Source of the DNA: Spirochaetota bacterium
GTDB lineage: Bacteria; Spirochaetota; Spirochaetia; Treponematales; Rectinemataceae
Direction of reading: 5' to 3'
Assembly: GCA_026398595.1 (NCBI GenBank)
Contig: JAPLSO010000062.1
Coordinates: 1 to 44,492, forward strand
Length of the DNA stretch: 44,492 nucleotides
Below the pieces are notes generated by a model, which saw only the letters and a program-made list of their open reading frames with translations, made no database searches and was not told the origin of the DNA. The translations under genes were made by a program, and so were the position numbers. Positions 1 through 8,468 of the stretch are shown one piece after another (position 1 is the stretch's first letter; the number at the start of each line of letters is the position of its first letter).

Positions 1-204
1 TTTTTTTTCTTCTATTATAAGCCCATCCGCTATCAGTTCCCTGACCGCATTGGTGAGGACGGTGGGTCTGAAATGGAATTTTTCGAGGATTTCCTTCCTG
101 CTTTTCGCATAGCCATTGAACACGATATCAAAGATCCGCGCCTTGTCGGTGTCTTTAACGCGAATATCGCTCGTCTGGAACAGATCGCCCACATTCGGAT
201 TCAC
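1..204 (-). CDS. ROK/NagC-family transcriptional regulator, N-terminal part (runs off window)
   Basis: The frame runs from a GTG at 202-204 to position 1 without a stop, so only the first 68 residues are seen. They hold a typical ROK-type winged helix: a T-S-D-I-R-V-K lead-in, then R-K-E-I-L-E-K-F and R-P-T-V-L-T-N-A-V-R-E-L-I-A-D-G-L-I-I as recognition helix and wing. Family members repress or activate sugar genes, and many add a sugar-kinase-like domain that would lie outside the window. An in-frame TGA just upstream limits the start to this GTG or the one four codons later; neither has a well-spaced ribosome site. A small inverted repeat, CTGCA-ATAA-TGCAG, sits at 206-219 directly before the start. 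It follows the broken cupin gene on the same strand. Confidence 0.6.
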   Translation of the reverse strand, partial: MNPNVGDLFQTSDIRVKDTDKARIFDIVFNGYAKSRKEILEKFHFRPTVLTNAVRELIADGLIIEEKK

Positions 205-259
205 GCTGCAATAATGCAGTCAACTCCCCAAATAATCCATACCCGATGCATTTCTCTTT

Positions 260-604
260 TCAGTACGAATCCCCGCTCTGCGGAACGAGACATATGAACT
301 TGAGGGGGGTGCTGCCTGTGTTGACGAAGTGATGGTGCTTGCCGCCTTCGATGTAAGCCACCGCGCCCGCTTAGATCGGGTGATCCACCCCCTCGATGAC
401 AACCTTGCCCTCGCCTTCGAGGATGTAATTGGCATGGAACCAGGGGTGCGAATGGTAGGGGCTCTTGCCGCCCGGCTGGACGATGAAGACGCGCAGGAAT
501 CCGTCATAGCCGTCCTTTGGACCGATCGCGATCTGTTTCGTAACGCAGACGACGCCGCTGCCCATCATGTCGACGGAATTGATATCATTTACGTGTCGAA
601 CCAT
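260..604 (-). pseudogene. Small cupin-domain protein, interrupted by one in-frame stop
   Basis: A single-domain cupin of about 114 residues. The first cupin motif is visible (PYHSHPWFHANYILEGEG), and after a TAA at 371-373 the same frame continues with the second motif (AGAVAYIEGGKHHHFVNTG) and ends normally at 260. The histidines expected to hold the metal are present on both sides of the stop. A CAA-to-TAA change (Gln to stop) would explain it, since cupins often have Q or A here. The start is set at the ATG at 602-604, which has GGAGG four bases upstream; an ATG twelve bases earlier lies inside that ribosome site. The gene is either recently inactivated, a sequencing error, or read through; I favour inactivation. 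Its natural substrate is unknown. Confidence 0.7.
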
Positions 605-683
605 AACCACCTCCATTACTTTATCAAGCTACCGATTCGGAGCGCCGTGAGGCTAGGTTCGGCAGTTCGGCGACTTTCATCCG

Positions 684-700
684 CGTGATATCAAATCACG
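684..700. promoter_or_regulatory. Inverted repeat upstream of the cupin gene, possible operator
   Basis: CGTGAT and ATCACG form perfect 6-bp arms around a 5-bp centre, 80 bp upstream of the cupin start. The size fits a dimeric repressor site, and the neighbouring ROK-type regulator is an obvious candidate ligand, but nothing in the sequence proves it. No convincing -35/-10 pair was found beside it. Confidence 0.3.
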
Positions 701-742
701 GCTTAATAAGGAATTGAAATTTTTCTGCGGTTATTTTTTAAA

Positions 743-777
743 GTCAACAACCACCTGCTTTGCAGGTGGTTGTTGAC
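743..777. terminator. Perfect 16-bp hairpin after the phosphoesterase gene
   Basis: The arms GTCAACAACCACCTGC and its exact complement enclose a three-base TTT loop. The hairpin begins 17 bp past the end of the minus-strand operon that ends at 795, so it can serve as that operon's terminator. The downstream tract on the minus strand is TTTAAAAAAT rather than a clean T-run, so termination might be inefficient, or the element may protect the 3' end of the mRNA. Confidence 0.5.
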
Positions 778-794
778 GCAGACTTTTGGATCCC

Positions 795-1676
795 TCATGA
801 GGCCGCAGAGGCGCTTTCGTCAGGTACGGGAATCGCCTCGTTTTCGCCCAGCTCGTACACCGCCAGAGTTCTGGCGATCTCCCGGGCAGCGTCGGCTGGC
901 CGTCCATCCCGGGCGGGCCACTCGGTACGGTAGCCCAGGCAGGGGCAGACGAACTTGGTACCGCCCTTACTCACGCGGCAGCGATGGTGTACGTGGCCGC
1001 AGACCGAAAGGGCAACGCCTCGCTTGATGGCCAGTTCCCCGTACTCGGGGCTGCCCAGGAAGGCGTTGAAGTACTTCCACATCGCTCCGGGATTCTGCAC
1101 GGTGAATTCACTCACCTGGACCACATGGGTGGCGAGGAGTATCCTGCCGCCCGCGGCCGCGTCGAGGGCTTGCCCCAGCCTGTCCATGAACATCCGGTGC
1201 ACCTCGAGAGTCCCCCTGTCCCAGATGGACATGATTTTGTCCTGCCAGGTGCGGTCCATGTAGCTCATCCGCTCGAAGTCCTCGATGGTGAAGGAGGGGT
1301 CGCCGAAGGCAAAATCGTACCAGCCCAGGTCGCCCACGATGGTCCAGCCGTCTTCGATGAAGACCGGACCGCGCGCCAGGTTCGCGGGATGGGCCAGAAG
1401 CGCGTTGTAGGTGTCCCAGGCCTTGAGGCCAGGATGCTTTTCGTTCCAGATGTCGTGGTTGCCGGGGATGAAGAGAACCCGCGCCCCCGACTCGGCTGAG
1501 AGCCTGTCGACGGTCTTTAGGCTGACCGCGTAGTCCCCCGCGAGGTCGCCCGCGACGAGGAGGATGTCCAGGCCGCGGCGCCGCGACTCGGCGGCGAGAA
1601 AGCCGGTTATGACTTCTTCCCCACCGAGCGTATTGAGGTCGACATGAATGTCGGATATCAGTCCGATGCGCGTCAC
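795..1676 (-). CDS. Calcineurin-like metallophosphoesterase
   Basis: A 293-residue protein with the full set of metallophosphoesterase metal-binding motifs: D9-x-H11, G-D at 43-44, G-N-H-D at 72-75, H184, and G-H-V-H-H at 227-231. The family hydrolyses phosphomonoesters or diesters with two metal ions; the exact substrate cannot be told. There is no signal peptide, so it should be cytosolic. The start is a GTG with only a weak AGGA upstream. It is the last gene of a transporter operon, 15 bp after the permease gene, and is the third hydrolase in that operon, which suggests that the imported compound is processed by phosphate-ester or similar hydrolysis. Confidence 0.85.
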   Translation of the reverse strand: MTRIGLISDIHVDLNTLGGEEVITGFLAAESRRRGLDILLVAGDLAGDYAVSLKTVDRLSAESGARVLFIPGNHDIWNEKHPGLKAWDTYNALLAHPANLARGPVFIEDGWTIVGDLGWYDFAFGDPSFTIEDFERMSYMDRTWQDKIMSIWDRGTLEVHRMFMDRLGQALDAAAGGRILLATHVVQVSEFTVQNPGAMWKYFNAFLGSPEYGELAIKRGVALSVCGHVHHRCRVSKGGTKFVCPCLGYRTEWPARDGRPADAAREIARTLAVYELGENEAIPVPDESASAAS

Positions 1677-1691
1677 CGCAGGCCCGTTTTC

Positions 1692-2522
1692 CTAGGAGGA
1701 ACCATTGAGCCGGGGATTGAGACGCTCGGAGAGCGTGTCGCCTATGATGTTGAAGGCGAGAACGGTCAATGCCAGGCAGAGCCCTGGATAGATGGCCATC
1801 CAGGGAGCCTGGACTAAGTAGTTGCGGGCGTCCTTGAGCATAAGGCCCCAACTGGCCATGGGAGGCTGCGTGCCGACGCCCAGGTAGGAAAGGGAGGCCT
1901 CGATGACGATAGAGGAAGCAAAAGTTATGGAACATTGAACGACAAGCTTGCCAAGCAGGTTAGGAATGATGTGCTTGAACACAATCTTGATGACGGGAGT
2001 CCCCAGTGCCCGCGCCGCCTCGACATAGCCTTCGGTCTTGATGGAGAGGGTCTCGGCCCGCACGAGACGGGCGAAGACGGGGCTCGAGATGATGCCCAGG
2101 GCGAGCATGACCTGCACGAGACCGTAGCCCATGAAGGATACAACGGTCATGGCCAGAAGAATCGTGGGAAACGAAAGAATAGCATCCATGAACAGCATAA
2201 GAAAGCTGTCCAGGGATCGAGAGCCCAGTCCTGCCAGAATCCCCATCGTCGCGCCGACCGATAAAGCAAGGGACACGGTCACGATGCCGACGATGAGGGC
2301 GGATCTGGATCCGTAGATGACCCTGGAGAGGATGTCCCTGCCGAAGTTGTCGGTACCTAGAAGGTTCTGGAGGCCAGGCGCGTGGAAGCGCCTGGCCAGA
2401 AACTGTTCGGTAGGTTTATAGGGAGTCACCCAAGGGGCCGCGACCGCCGCGGCCCCGAGAATGAGGAGAAAGAAGACGGCCAGAGCGAACAGGATCCTCT
2501 GGGATTTTCCGGTCGAAATCAT
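1692..2522 (-). CDS. Dipeptide/oligopeptide-type ABC transporter permease (DppC/OppC family)
   Basis: A 276-residue inner-membrane protein. It has the DppC layout: an N-terminal hydrophobic helix (about residues 10-30), a short periplasmic segment with the L-G-T-D-N-F-G-R-D-I motif, then five more membrane segments. The cytoplasmic EAA loop (EAARALGTPVIKIVFKHIIP) contacts the ATPase. Together with the second permease (6008-6934) it forms the pore. The order is unusual: this permease lies after the binding protein and away from its partner permease. Its ATG lies one base past the stop of the binding-protein gene, so translation is probably coupled. Substrate could be peptides, nickel complexes or small glycans; the family name alone does not decide. 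Confidence 0.9.
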   Translation of the reverse strand: MISTGKSQRILFALAVFFLLILGAAAVAAPWVTPYKPTEQFLARRFHAPGLQNLLGTDNFGRDILSRVIYGSRSALIVGIVTVSLALSVGATMGILAGLGSRSLDSFLMLFMDAILSFPTILLAMTVVSFMGYGLVQVMLALGIISSPVFARLVRAETLSIKTEGYVEAARALGTPVIKIVFKHIIPNLLGKLVVQCSITFASSIVIEASLSYLGVGTQPPMASWGLMLKDARNYLVQAPWMAIYPGLCLALTVLAFNIIGDTLSERLNPRLNGSS

Positions 2523-2523
2523 G

Positions 2524-4023
2524 CTACTTCAGCTCTGTCCACCTGAAATCGAATGAATCCAGGGATGGAGTCATTCTGAAATCGATCACATTGGACCTCG
2601 TGCCGACATAGCGATACGAAGTACCAAGGTACATGAACGGCACTTCCCTTGCCATGATCTCCAGCGCCTCGGTATAGAGCTTCTTCCGGGCCGTGAAATC
2701 GGAAACAGTCGCGGCCTTTTTCAACGTGTCGGCTACCGGCTGGTTGATCCACTTCACGTACCTTGCATCCGTTCCGTAACCCGCGAGAGTCCCGTCGGGG
2801 TCAAGTTTGCCGGTGTGTCCGATAACCGTCAATTCATAATTCCTGTCGGTATAGACACCGGATATCCAGGCAGACCAGTCGACGAGTTGGATCTTCACGT
2901 TCATGCCGACCTTTTCGAGCATCTGCTGATAGAGCTCCGCGGCCTTGACATGCAGAGGATAATTCTGCGGGGCATGAATCGTGAATTCATGATCGCCGAC
3001 CCCGGCTTCCTTGATAAGCTGTTTGGCTTTTTCGGGATTATACGGATAGAAGCTGGTGAAGTCGGTGTAATATGCGTTGCCCGTATCGATGAAGGTCGAT
3101 CCGACCTTGCCGCCGCCGTAAGCGACATCGAGAACGGTCTGCTTGTCGATGGCGTAGCTGATCGCCTGTCGCACCCTGAGATCGTTGAGGGGAGGCTTCG
3201 AGCAGTTGATGGCCATGACCAGGATTTGAGCTGTAAGCGCTTTGGCGATTTTCACCTTGGGATTGGCCTGGAGCACAGGGAGATCTTCCGGATCGACGAT
3301 ATCCACGACGCCGATGGCGCCGGAAAGAAGACCTTGAACCTGTACCGTCCGCTCGGGGACAACATTGAAATCGACGCCGGCGAGCTTGGGCAGACCTTTC
3401 ATCCAGTAACTGTCGTTCTTCACCATGGAAATCTTATTGTCGCGAATCCACTTGGAGAACTTGAAAGGACCGGTGCCAACAGGTTCGGACGCGAAGTTGT
3501 ATCCCTTCTCTATCAAGCCCGAGGGAAGAATCGCTCCCCATCCCGAGGCGAGGTTGGCCAGGAAGGGGGCGTAAGCCGAGTTGAGCGTGAATGAGACCGT
3601 CAGGGCGTTGGGCGTCTCTATCGACTTGATCTGGGTAAAATCGCCGCGCTTGGGCGAGGCCGTTTCTTTTGCCAGGATTCGATCGAAGGTAGCCTTGACG
3701 TCCTTGGAAGTTAAAGCTTGCCCATTATGGAAAACGACATCCGGCCTCAGCTTGAATGTCCAGGTCAGGCCGTCGGCCGAAACGGTCCAGGACTCGGCAA
3801 GGGCGGGAATTATCTTTCCGGCAGGGTCAGGTTCGACCAGGGTGTCGTAGAAACTCTTGATGACCTGGAAGGTGAGGGTGCCCGAAGTCTTGTGCGGATC
3901 CAGGGTGTCAGGGTTGCCTGAAAGACCAAAAGTCAGGATTCCGGAACCCTGAGCAAAGGCAGTGCCGCCCGACGCCAACGCAAGCGCCAGGATGAGCAGA
4001 CCGAGGACGATTCTGTTCTTCAT
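2524..4023 (-). CDS. ABC transporter substrate-binding protein, peptide/nickel family (SBP_bac_5)
   Basis: A 499-residue periplasmic protein with a clear Sec signal peptide (basic start, long hydrophobic core, cleavage after A-F-A about residue 24). Family hallmarks include TLDPHKTSGTLTFQVIKSFYDTL near the start, the LAESWTVSADGLTWTFKLRPDV segment and VGTGPFKFSKW in the middle. It captures the substrate and delivers it to the DppB/DppC-type permeases. There is no lipobox cysteine, so it is soluble in the periplasm. The start has AAGGAG seven bases upstream. It sits inside the operon after the two ATPase genes rather than at the head, so its expression is not obviously raised over that of the other subunits. 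Confidence 0.9.
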   Translation of the reverse strand: MKNRIVLGLLILALALASGGTAFAQGSGILTFGLSGNPDTLDPHKTSGTLTFQVIKSFYDTLVEPDPAGKIIPALAESWTVSADGLTWTFKLRPDVVFHNGQALTSKDVKATFDRILAKETASPKRGDFTQIKSIETPNALTVSFTLNSAYAPFLANLASGWGAILPSGLIEKGYNFASEPVGTGPFKFSKWIRDNKISMVKNDSYWMKGLPKLAGVDFNVVPERTVQVQGLLSGAIGVVDIVDPEDLPVLQANPKVKIAKALTAQILVMAINCSKPPLNDLRVRQAISYAIDKQTVLDVAYGGGKVGSTFIDTGNAYYTDFTSFYPYNPEKAKQLIKEAGVGDHEFTIHAPQNYPLHVKAAELYQQMLEKVGMNVKIQLVDWSAWISGVYTDRNYELTVIGHTGKLDPDGTLAGYGTDARYVKWINQPVADTLKKAATVSDFTARKKLYTEALEIMAREVPFMYLGTSYRYVGTRSNVIDFRMTPSLDSFDFRWTELK

Positions 4024-4038
4024 CTTTTGCTCCTTTTT

Positions 4039-5031
4039 TTACCGGCTCTCTGCCGGTTCCACTTTATGACAGGACACGACGTGTCCTCCCTCCAGTTGCC
4101 TAAGCGAAGGGGCTGACGAAACGCACTCGTCATCCCCGAGGGGGCAGTACGGATAATAGGGGCAGCCGACCCCTGCCTGACGCGACGCCGCCCTGGCTGC
4201 CAAGGTTTCGACCGACTCTTCCTCTTCGTCGAGGCCCAGGGCTCCCGTGCGTTCAGCCCCTCCCGGTATGGATGCCAGGAGGCGCCGCGTATAGGGGTGG
4301 GACGGCTTTGAGACGAGGATCTCCGACGCGGCCTCCTCAACAATCTTTCCCTTGAACATCACACCCATAGTGTCGCACATGTAGGAGACCAGATTCAAAT
4401 CGTGGGATATGAAGAGGTAGGTAAGGGAGAATTCGTTCTTGAGATCGGTAAGGAGATTGATAATTTGACCTTGGATTGATACGTCCAGGTTGGACACGGG
4501 CTCGTCCAGCACCAGGAAGTCTGGCTCCATCGAGAGGGCGCGGGCTATGACGATACGCTGCTTCTGGCCGCCCGAGAACTCGTGGGGGTAGCGGTTGCGG
4601 TAGGCATAGCTGATGCCTACCAGTTCGAGAAGGTCCTTGATCCGCTTTGCCCGCTCCGCTTCGCCGATGCCCCTGTTGATGAGACCTTCCGAGAGACTGT
4701 CATGAATGCTCATCTTGGGATTGAGGGCGCTGTTGGGGTCCTGGAAGACAATCTGCATGCGCTTGCGGAACTTCCGGAATTCGCGTCGCCCAAGGGTCGA
4801 AAGCTCGACGCCGTCAAACCTAATGGAACCCGAGGTCGGAGGATCGAGATAGAGGAGCGCGCGGGCGAAGGTGGTCTTGCCGCAGCCGGATTCGCCCACG
4901 AGGCCGTAGCTCCGGTCGCGGTCTATGGACAGGGAAATGCCCTCCACGGCCTTGAAGCCATGCTTCGCCCCGCCGATGCCCCTGCCCCGGTGGATTTTTA
5001 CAACATCCCTGCACTCGACTAGATGTTCCAT
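4039..5031 (-). CDS. Peptide-type ABC transporter ATPase (DppF/OppF family)
   Basis: A 330-residue cytoplasmic ATPase. Walker A G-E-S-G-C-G-K-T is at 46-53, the Q-loop glutamine at 97 (FQDP), the signature FSGGQKQR follows, then Walker B FLVLDEPVSNLD and the H-loop ISHD. The C-terminal tail carries the HPYTR motif and a cysteine set (CPYYPYCP...C...C) of the kind that binds an iron-sulfur cluster in Opp/Dpp ATPases. It pairs with the upstream ATPase as a heterodimer and overlaps it by 13 bp. A low-complexity acidic stretch (LDEEEESVE) lies before the cysteines. Confidence 0.9.
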   Translation of the reverse strand: MEHLVECRDVVKIHRGRGIGGAKHGFKAVEGISLSIDRDRSYGLVGESGCGKTTFARALLYLDPPTSGSIRFDGVELSTLGRREFRKFRKRMQIVFQDPNSALNPKMSIHDSLSEGLINRGIGEAERAKRIKDLLELVGISYAYRNRYPHEFSGGQKQRIVIARALSMEPDFLVLDEPVSNLDVSIQGQIINLLTDLKNEFSLTYLFISHDLNLVSYMCDTMGVMFKGKIVEEAASEILVSKPSHPYTRRLLASIPGGAERTGALGLDEEEESVETLAARAASRQAGVGCPYYPYCPLGDDECVSSAPSLRQLEGGHVVSCHKVEPAESR

Positions 5032-6011
5032 GGCTCACCTGCATGGTGGCACGCGGCGACGTGCCCTGGTTCATATTCAACCAGCTCAGGATTATCCGAG
5101 GCGCAGCGTGCGTCGGCCAAGGGACAACGCGGATGAAAGGCGCAACCGGTCGGTGTTTTATCAGCGTCGGGCACCCTGCCCGGGATCGTTGCCAGCCTGG
5201 AACCCCGTTTGCGGGCGTCGGGTATGGAAAGAATTAGAAGTCGTGTATAGGGATGGAGGGGTTTTTCAAAGAGCTTGCCCTTGGACGAAGATTCGACGAT
5301 GCGTCCTGCGTAAATGACGGAGACCCGGTCCGCTACTTCCTTGACCACGCCCAGATCGTGGGAGATGAACAGCACGCCCATGCCGAGCATATCCTTCAGC
5401 TTCCTGATGAGCCTGAGTATCTGCAGCTGAAGGGTTACGTCCAGGGCCGTCGTCGGCTCGTCCGCGATCAGGAAGACTGGGTCGCAGGATATGGCTATCG
5501 CGATCATGGCCCTCTGCTTCATGCCGCCCGAGAGTTCGTGCGGATAGGAGTCGAGAATGCGGCCATCCTTGCCCAGCCCCACGAGGCCGAGCAGTTCGAG
5601 CGCCTTTTCGCGCGCCTGCGCCTTATTCATGCCCAGGTGGAGGATGAGCATCTCGGTTATCTGTTCCCCGATCTTGAAGGCCGGATTGAGATACTTGGCG
5701 GGTTCATGGAAGACCATGGCGATCTTCCTTCCCCGTACCTTGCGCATCTCACCTTCCGGAAGCTTGAGAAGATCCTGAGTGCCGAAGAGGATCCTGCCCG
5801 AGACGATCTTCCCTGGAGGAGAGGGAAGGAGCCCTATGATGCAGGTCGAGGTCACCGTCTTGCCCGATCCCGACTCGCCGACGAGGCCATGGATCTCCTT
5901 CCTGCTGAAAGAGAGATCAATGCCTCTCAAGGCGTGGGCCTCCATGGATCCATGAGTGAAGACGACGCCGAGATTCTCGACCCGCAACAGTTCGTTCGTC
6001 GCTTCCATCAT
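5019..6011 (-). CDS. Peptide-type ABC transporter ATPase (DppD/OppD family), variant Q-loop
   Basis: A 330-residue ATPase with Walker A G-E-S-G-S-G-K-T at 45-52, signature LSGGMKQR, Walker B FLIADEPTTALD and H-loop ISHD. The C-terminus has HPYTR and the cysteine motif CAFHPRCPLADARC. The Q-loop, nearly always F-Q-E/D-P in this family, reads F-H-E-P with histidine at 102. That glutamine normally coordinates the magnesium and water and senses the permease, so this site may be weakened; its partner ATPase keeps the glutamine. The gene starts four bases inside the permease gene upstream (ATGA overlap). Two adjacent ATGs are possible starts. Confidence 0.9.
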   Translation of the reverse strand: MMEATNELLRVENLGVVFTHGSMEAHALRGIDLSFSRKEIHGLVGESGSGKTVTSTCIIGLLPSPPGKIVSGRILFGTQDLLKLPEGEMRKVRGRKIAMVFHEPAKYLNPAFKIGEQITEMLILHLGMNKAQAREKALELLGLVGLGKDGRILDSYPHELSGGMKQRAMIAIAISCDPVFLIADEPTTALDVTLQLQILRLIRKLKDMLGMGVLFISHDLGVVKEVADRVSVIYAGRIVESSSKGKLFEKPLHPYTRLLILSIPDARKRGSRLATIPGRVPDADKTPTGCAFHPRCPLADARCASDNPELVEYEPGHVAACHHAGEPWNI

Positions 6012-6934
6012 TCGAACCTGATCTTCGGGTTGACAATGCTGTACAGAATGTCGGCCAGGAAGTTGATCAGCGAGAATATGATCGCTACGAAGACGACTCC
6101 TCCCTGGATCAATGGAAAATCGCGCTGGTAAATGCCAAAGAGAAAGAGCCTGCCCAACCCTGGGAGGGCAAAGACCTGCTCGATGATGATCGCTCCGCCA
6201 AGCATATAGCCAAGTTCAATACCTGTTATAGTGATGACGGGTAGAAGGGCGTTCTTGAGAGCATGCTTGTACTTAACCATGCGTTCGGTCAGACCTTTGG
6301 CTCGCGCGGTTATAATATATTCCTTAGACAACTCCTCAACCATCGAAGCTCGAGCAAGGCGCAGTATTACAGCCGCTCTCGCGAAACCAAGAGAAAATGC
6401 CGGGAGTACATAATGAGCCGGCGTCTCTGAACCGAAGAGGGGGAATATCGGTATCTTCACCGCGAAGATAAGAAGAAGGATAATACCCAGCCAGAAACTG
6501 GGTATCGCCATACCTAGCTGGGAAAAAACCAGCCCAAAGTAATCCCAGAAAGACCAGCGCTTTACGGCCGAAAGAACTCCGAGAGGCACAGCGATCAAGA
6601 TGCCTATCGAAATACCCAAGAGTGCCAAAGTCAGCGTGAGAGGGAAGCGTTCCAGAATGAGTTTGGCCACAGGTTCGCCCGAAATCATAGTGTTGCCGAA
6701 ATCAAAACGGATTATAGATGAAAGCCAGGAAAGATACTGGACTATCATGGGCTTGTCCGTCCCCAGCTTCACTCGTATGGACTGGACTGTCTCGGGGGAA
6801 GCATCCATCCCCGCTATTACCAAGGCCGGATCGCCCGGAATGACGCGAATGACAAAAAAGACAAGCGTGGATATTATAAAAACAGTCAGCAGCAATCTGC
6901 CAAGCCGTCGCCCGAAAAACCGAAGTAAATCCAT
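6008..6934 (-). CDS. Dipeptide/oligopeptide-type ABC transporter permease (DppB/OppB family)
   Basis: A 308-residue inner-membrane protein with six predicted membrane segments. Family markers are the N-terminal FVIRVIPGDPALVIAG segment, the MVEELSKEYIITARAKGL EAA loop, and the end segment DFPLIQGGVVFVAIIF. It forms the translocation pore with the DppC-type protein at 1692-2522. The ATG follows the MBL-hydrolase stop by five bases, with TAGGGA as ribosome site, so it belongs to the same transcript as the two upstream hydrolases. Confidence 0.9.
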   Translation of the reverse strand: MDLLRFFGRRLGRLLLTVFIISTLVFFVIRVIPGDPALVIAGMDASPETVQSIRVKLGTDKPMIVQYLSWLSSIIRFDFGNTMISGEPVAKLILERFPLTLTLALLGISIGILIAVPLGVLSAVKRWSFWDYFGLVFSQLGMAIPSFWLGIILLLIFAVKIPIFPLFGSETPAHYVLPAFSLGFARAAVILRLARASMVEELSKEYIITARAKGLTERMVKYKHALKNALLPVITITGIELGYMLGGAIIIEQVFALPGLGRLFLFGIYQRDFPLIQGGVVFVAIIFSLINFLADILYSIVNPKIRFE

Positions 6935-6939
6935 GTTCC

Positions 6940-7689
6940 CTACCGCCCCTGCAGGTCAAGTCTTAAAAGACGACCGGCTAGTGCTGTCGTGCCGCCGAAC
7001 GCGGCCCGGGCTTGGTTCAGCAATTCGGCGTGGACTCCATAATGGGGCAGGTGCGTTGCCAGAAGCATTCCCACACACGCGTGCTTCGCTGTTTCACCTG
7101 CCTCGCTTGCGCACATATGTCCAGGAATCTTCCCCTTGTATTCATCGTATAGGCTGGTTTCGCATAGGAAAACATCAGTGTCCATGGCGAATCTGGCAAG
7201 ATCGGGGCTGGCTCCCGCGTCTCCGGTATATACCAGGGAAGCTCCTTGGCAAGAGACTCTTGCTGCATAGCAGGGATCAGGATGTATAGTCGGAGCAAAT
7301 CGAAAAGAGAAGGGACCCAGGTTCAGTACTGAATCTGGCCCGTAGACAGAGCCGACTGTGTAGTCCCCATAACTCAGTTTCTTGAAGTAAGTATCTTCTC
7401 CGTGTCCGTATATCTTGAGCGGGCTGGAGCGTCGGCCTTGCCTCATATCGATCATTGACGCGTACTGGAGACATCCAATGTCGGCGATATGATCGGCGTG
7501 GTAATGCGAGAGTATCACCGCATCGATCTCGTGGAGTGGAAGGATTCCCTGCAAAAGCGAGAGGGCTCCCGATCCGCAATCCAGGAGAATCGATGTTCCC
7601 TCCGCCCGGAGGAGGTAGCAGGACGTCGCCTCGCCCGGTCCTGGGTATGCCCCCCAATGGCCGATGACGGTAAGGGAAAAGCCGCTCAC
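6940..7689 (-). CDS. MBL-fold hydrolase, YhfI/RNase Z-like
   Basis: A 249-residue metallo-beta-lactamase-fold protein. The start LTVIGHWGAYPGPGEATSCYLL, the zinc motif H62-x-H64-x-D66-H67, the central HPDPCYAARV and the end LLLATHLPHYG match the YhfI-like branch related to RNase Z and cyclic phosphodiesterases. It lacks the tRNA-binding arm of true RNase Z. It likely hydrolyses a phosphodiester or an ester/lactone; the substrate is unknown. The start is a GTG that overlaps the stop of the HAD gene (GTGA), so the two are translationally coupled. No signal peptide is seen. Confidence 0.8.
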   Translation of the reverse strand: MSGFSLTVIGHWGAYPGPGEATSCYLLRAEGTSILLDCGSGALSLLQGILPLHEIDAVILSHYHADHIADIGCLQYASMIDMRQGRRSSPLKIYGHGEDTYFKKLSYGDYTVGSVYGPDSVLNLGPFSFRFAPTIHPDPCYAARVSCQGASLVYTGDAGASPDLARFAMDTDVFLCETSLYDEYKGKIPGHMCASEAGETAKHACVGMLLATHLPHYGVHAELLNQARAAFGGTTALAGRLLRLDLQGR

Positions 7690-8405
7690 GAGCCCCCCTC
7701 GTCAAGATAAGGAAGGATGGCTGAAACATCGACGATCAGACGCTGCCCCGACAATTCCTCCACGCCAAAAGTGCCGAACCTGTTGACGATGAGCGACTTC
7801 ATTCCCACGGACATTGCGCCGATTGAATCATCGTAATAATTATCGCCAACATAGAGACAGCAGTCCCCTTCAATCCCGGCGCGTTCCAAAGCGATCCTGA
7901 AAATCCGCTCGTCAGGTTTAGCGACTCCCTCCTCGCTCGAAATAACCACAACCTCGAATTTGTCCAGGAGACCGCAACGCTCCAAGATCGGCTTGGCGCT
8001 CCGGTCCCAGTTGGAGATGACTCCAAGGCGCTTGCCCCTCAGAGCAAGCTGTTCGAGCACTCCTGGAACGACAGGGTAGGGAAGCCATGGATTCTCAACT
8101 GTCTTCCACAACTCCATCCACCTGTTTAGAAGCGAGATCATGTCGCCGCTGATCCTTAGATACCGGCAGAGAAGATTAAAATAGTGTGGCATGAATTCTT
8201 CGGCAGGTCGCCCCAGGCGGCCTGGGAATTCGCGCATGAACTGTTTGTCGATGGCATGATAAGCCTGGTCTATATCTCCGAGCGATCTTTTTTCTCCGGC
8301 TTTTTCCAATAGCTCCGCGAAAAGTTTTTCTCTTTCCCTATGGAGCAGAGTGTTGCCGAGGTCGAACCAGATGAAATCTATAGGCAAAGGCTCCCCCATC
8401 TGCAT
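7686..8405 (-). CDS. HAD-superfamily hydrolase
   Basis: A 239-residue HAD subfamily IA protein with a helical cap. Motif I is F-D-L-G-N-T (nucleophile Asp15); motif II is ISNWD; motif III lysine is in VAKPDERIF; motif IV is VGDNYYDDS. The second motif-I aspartate is replaced by Gly17. Some active HAD phosphatases such as YihX also read FDLGN, so this is not proof of inactivity. The start is uncertain: the ATG at 8405 and another six bases on lack a ribosome site, whereas a TTG further in follows GGGGGAG and would give a protein starting at P-I-D-F-I. It is the first gene of the transporter operon, behind the promoter at 8469-8496. Confidence 0.8.
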   Translation of the reverse strand: MQMGEPLPIDFIWFDLGNTLLHREREKLFAELLEKAGEKRSLGDIDQAYHAIDKQFMREFPGRLGRPAEEFMPHYFNLLCRYLRISGDMISLLNRWMELWKTVENPWLPYPVVPGVLEQLALRGKRLGVISNWDRSAKPILERCGLLDKFEVVVISSEEGVAKPDERIFRIALERAGIEGDCCLYVGDNYYDDSIGAMSVGMKSLIVNRFGTFGVEELSGQRLIVDVSAILPYLDEGGS

Positions 8406-8468
8406 CGGGCAAAGGCCGCGCGAGGACGCCCGCCGTTATCGAACGTGCTGTCGCTCCTCTAGGTCATT

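Noticed and set aside
73..297. Plus-strand open frame at the window start
   Set aside because: It lies antisense to the winged-helix sequence of the ROK-type regulator and has no ribosome site.
743..777. Hairpin as a mobile-element terminal repeat
   Set aside because: No transposase, target duplication or second copy of the sequence was seen in the window; position fits a terminator.
7686..8405. HAD protein called inactive because the second motif-I aspartate is glycine
   Set aside because: Active phosphatases such as YihX have the same FDLGN motif, so the change alone is not evidence of loss of activity.
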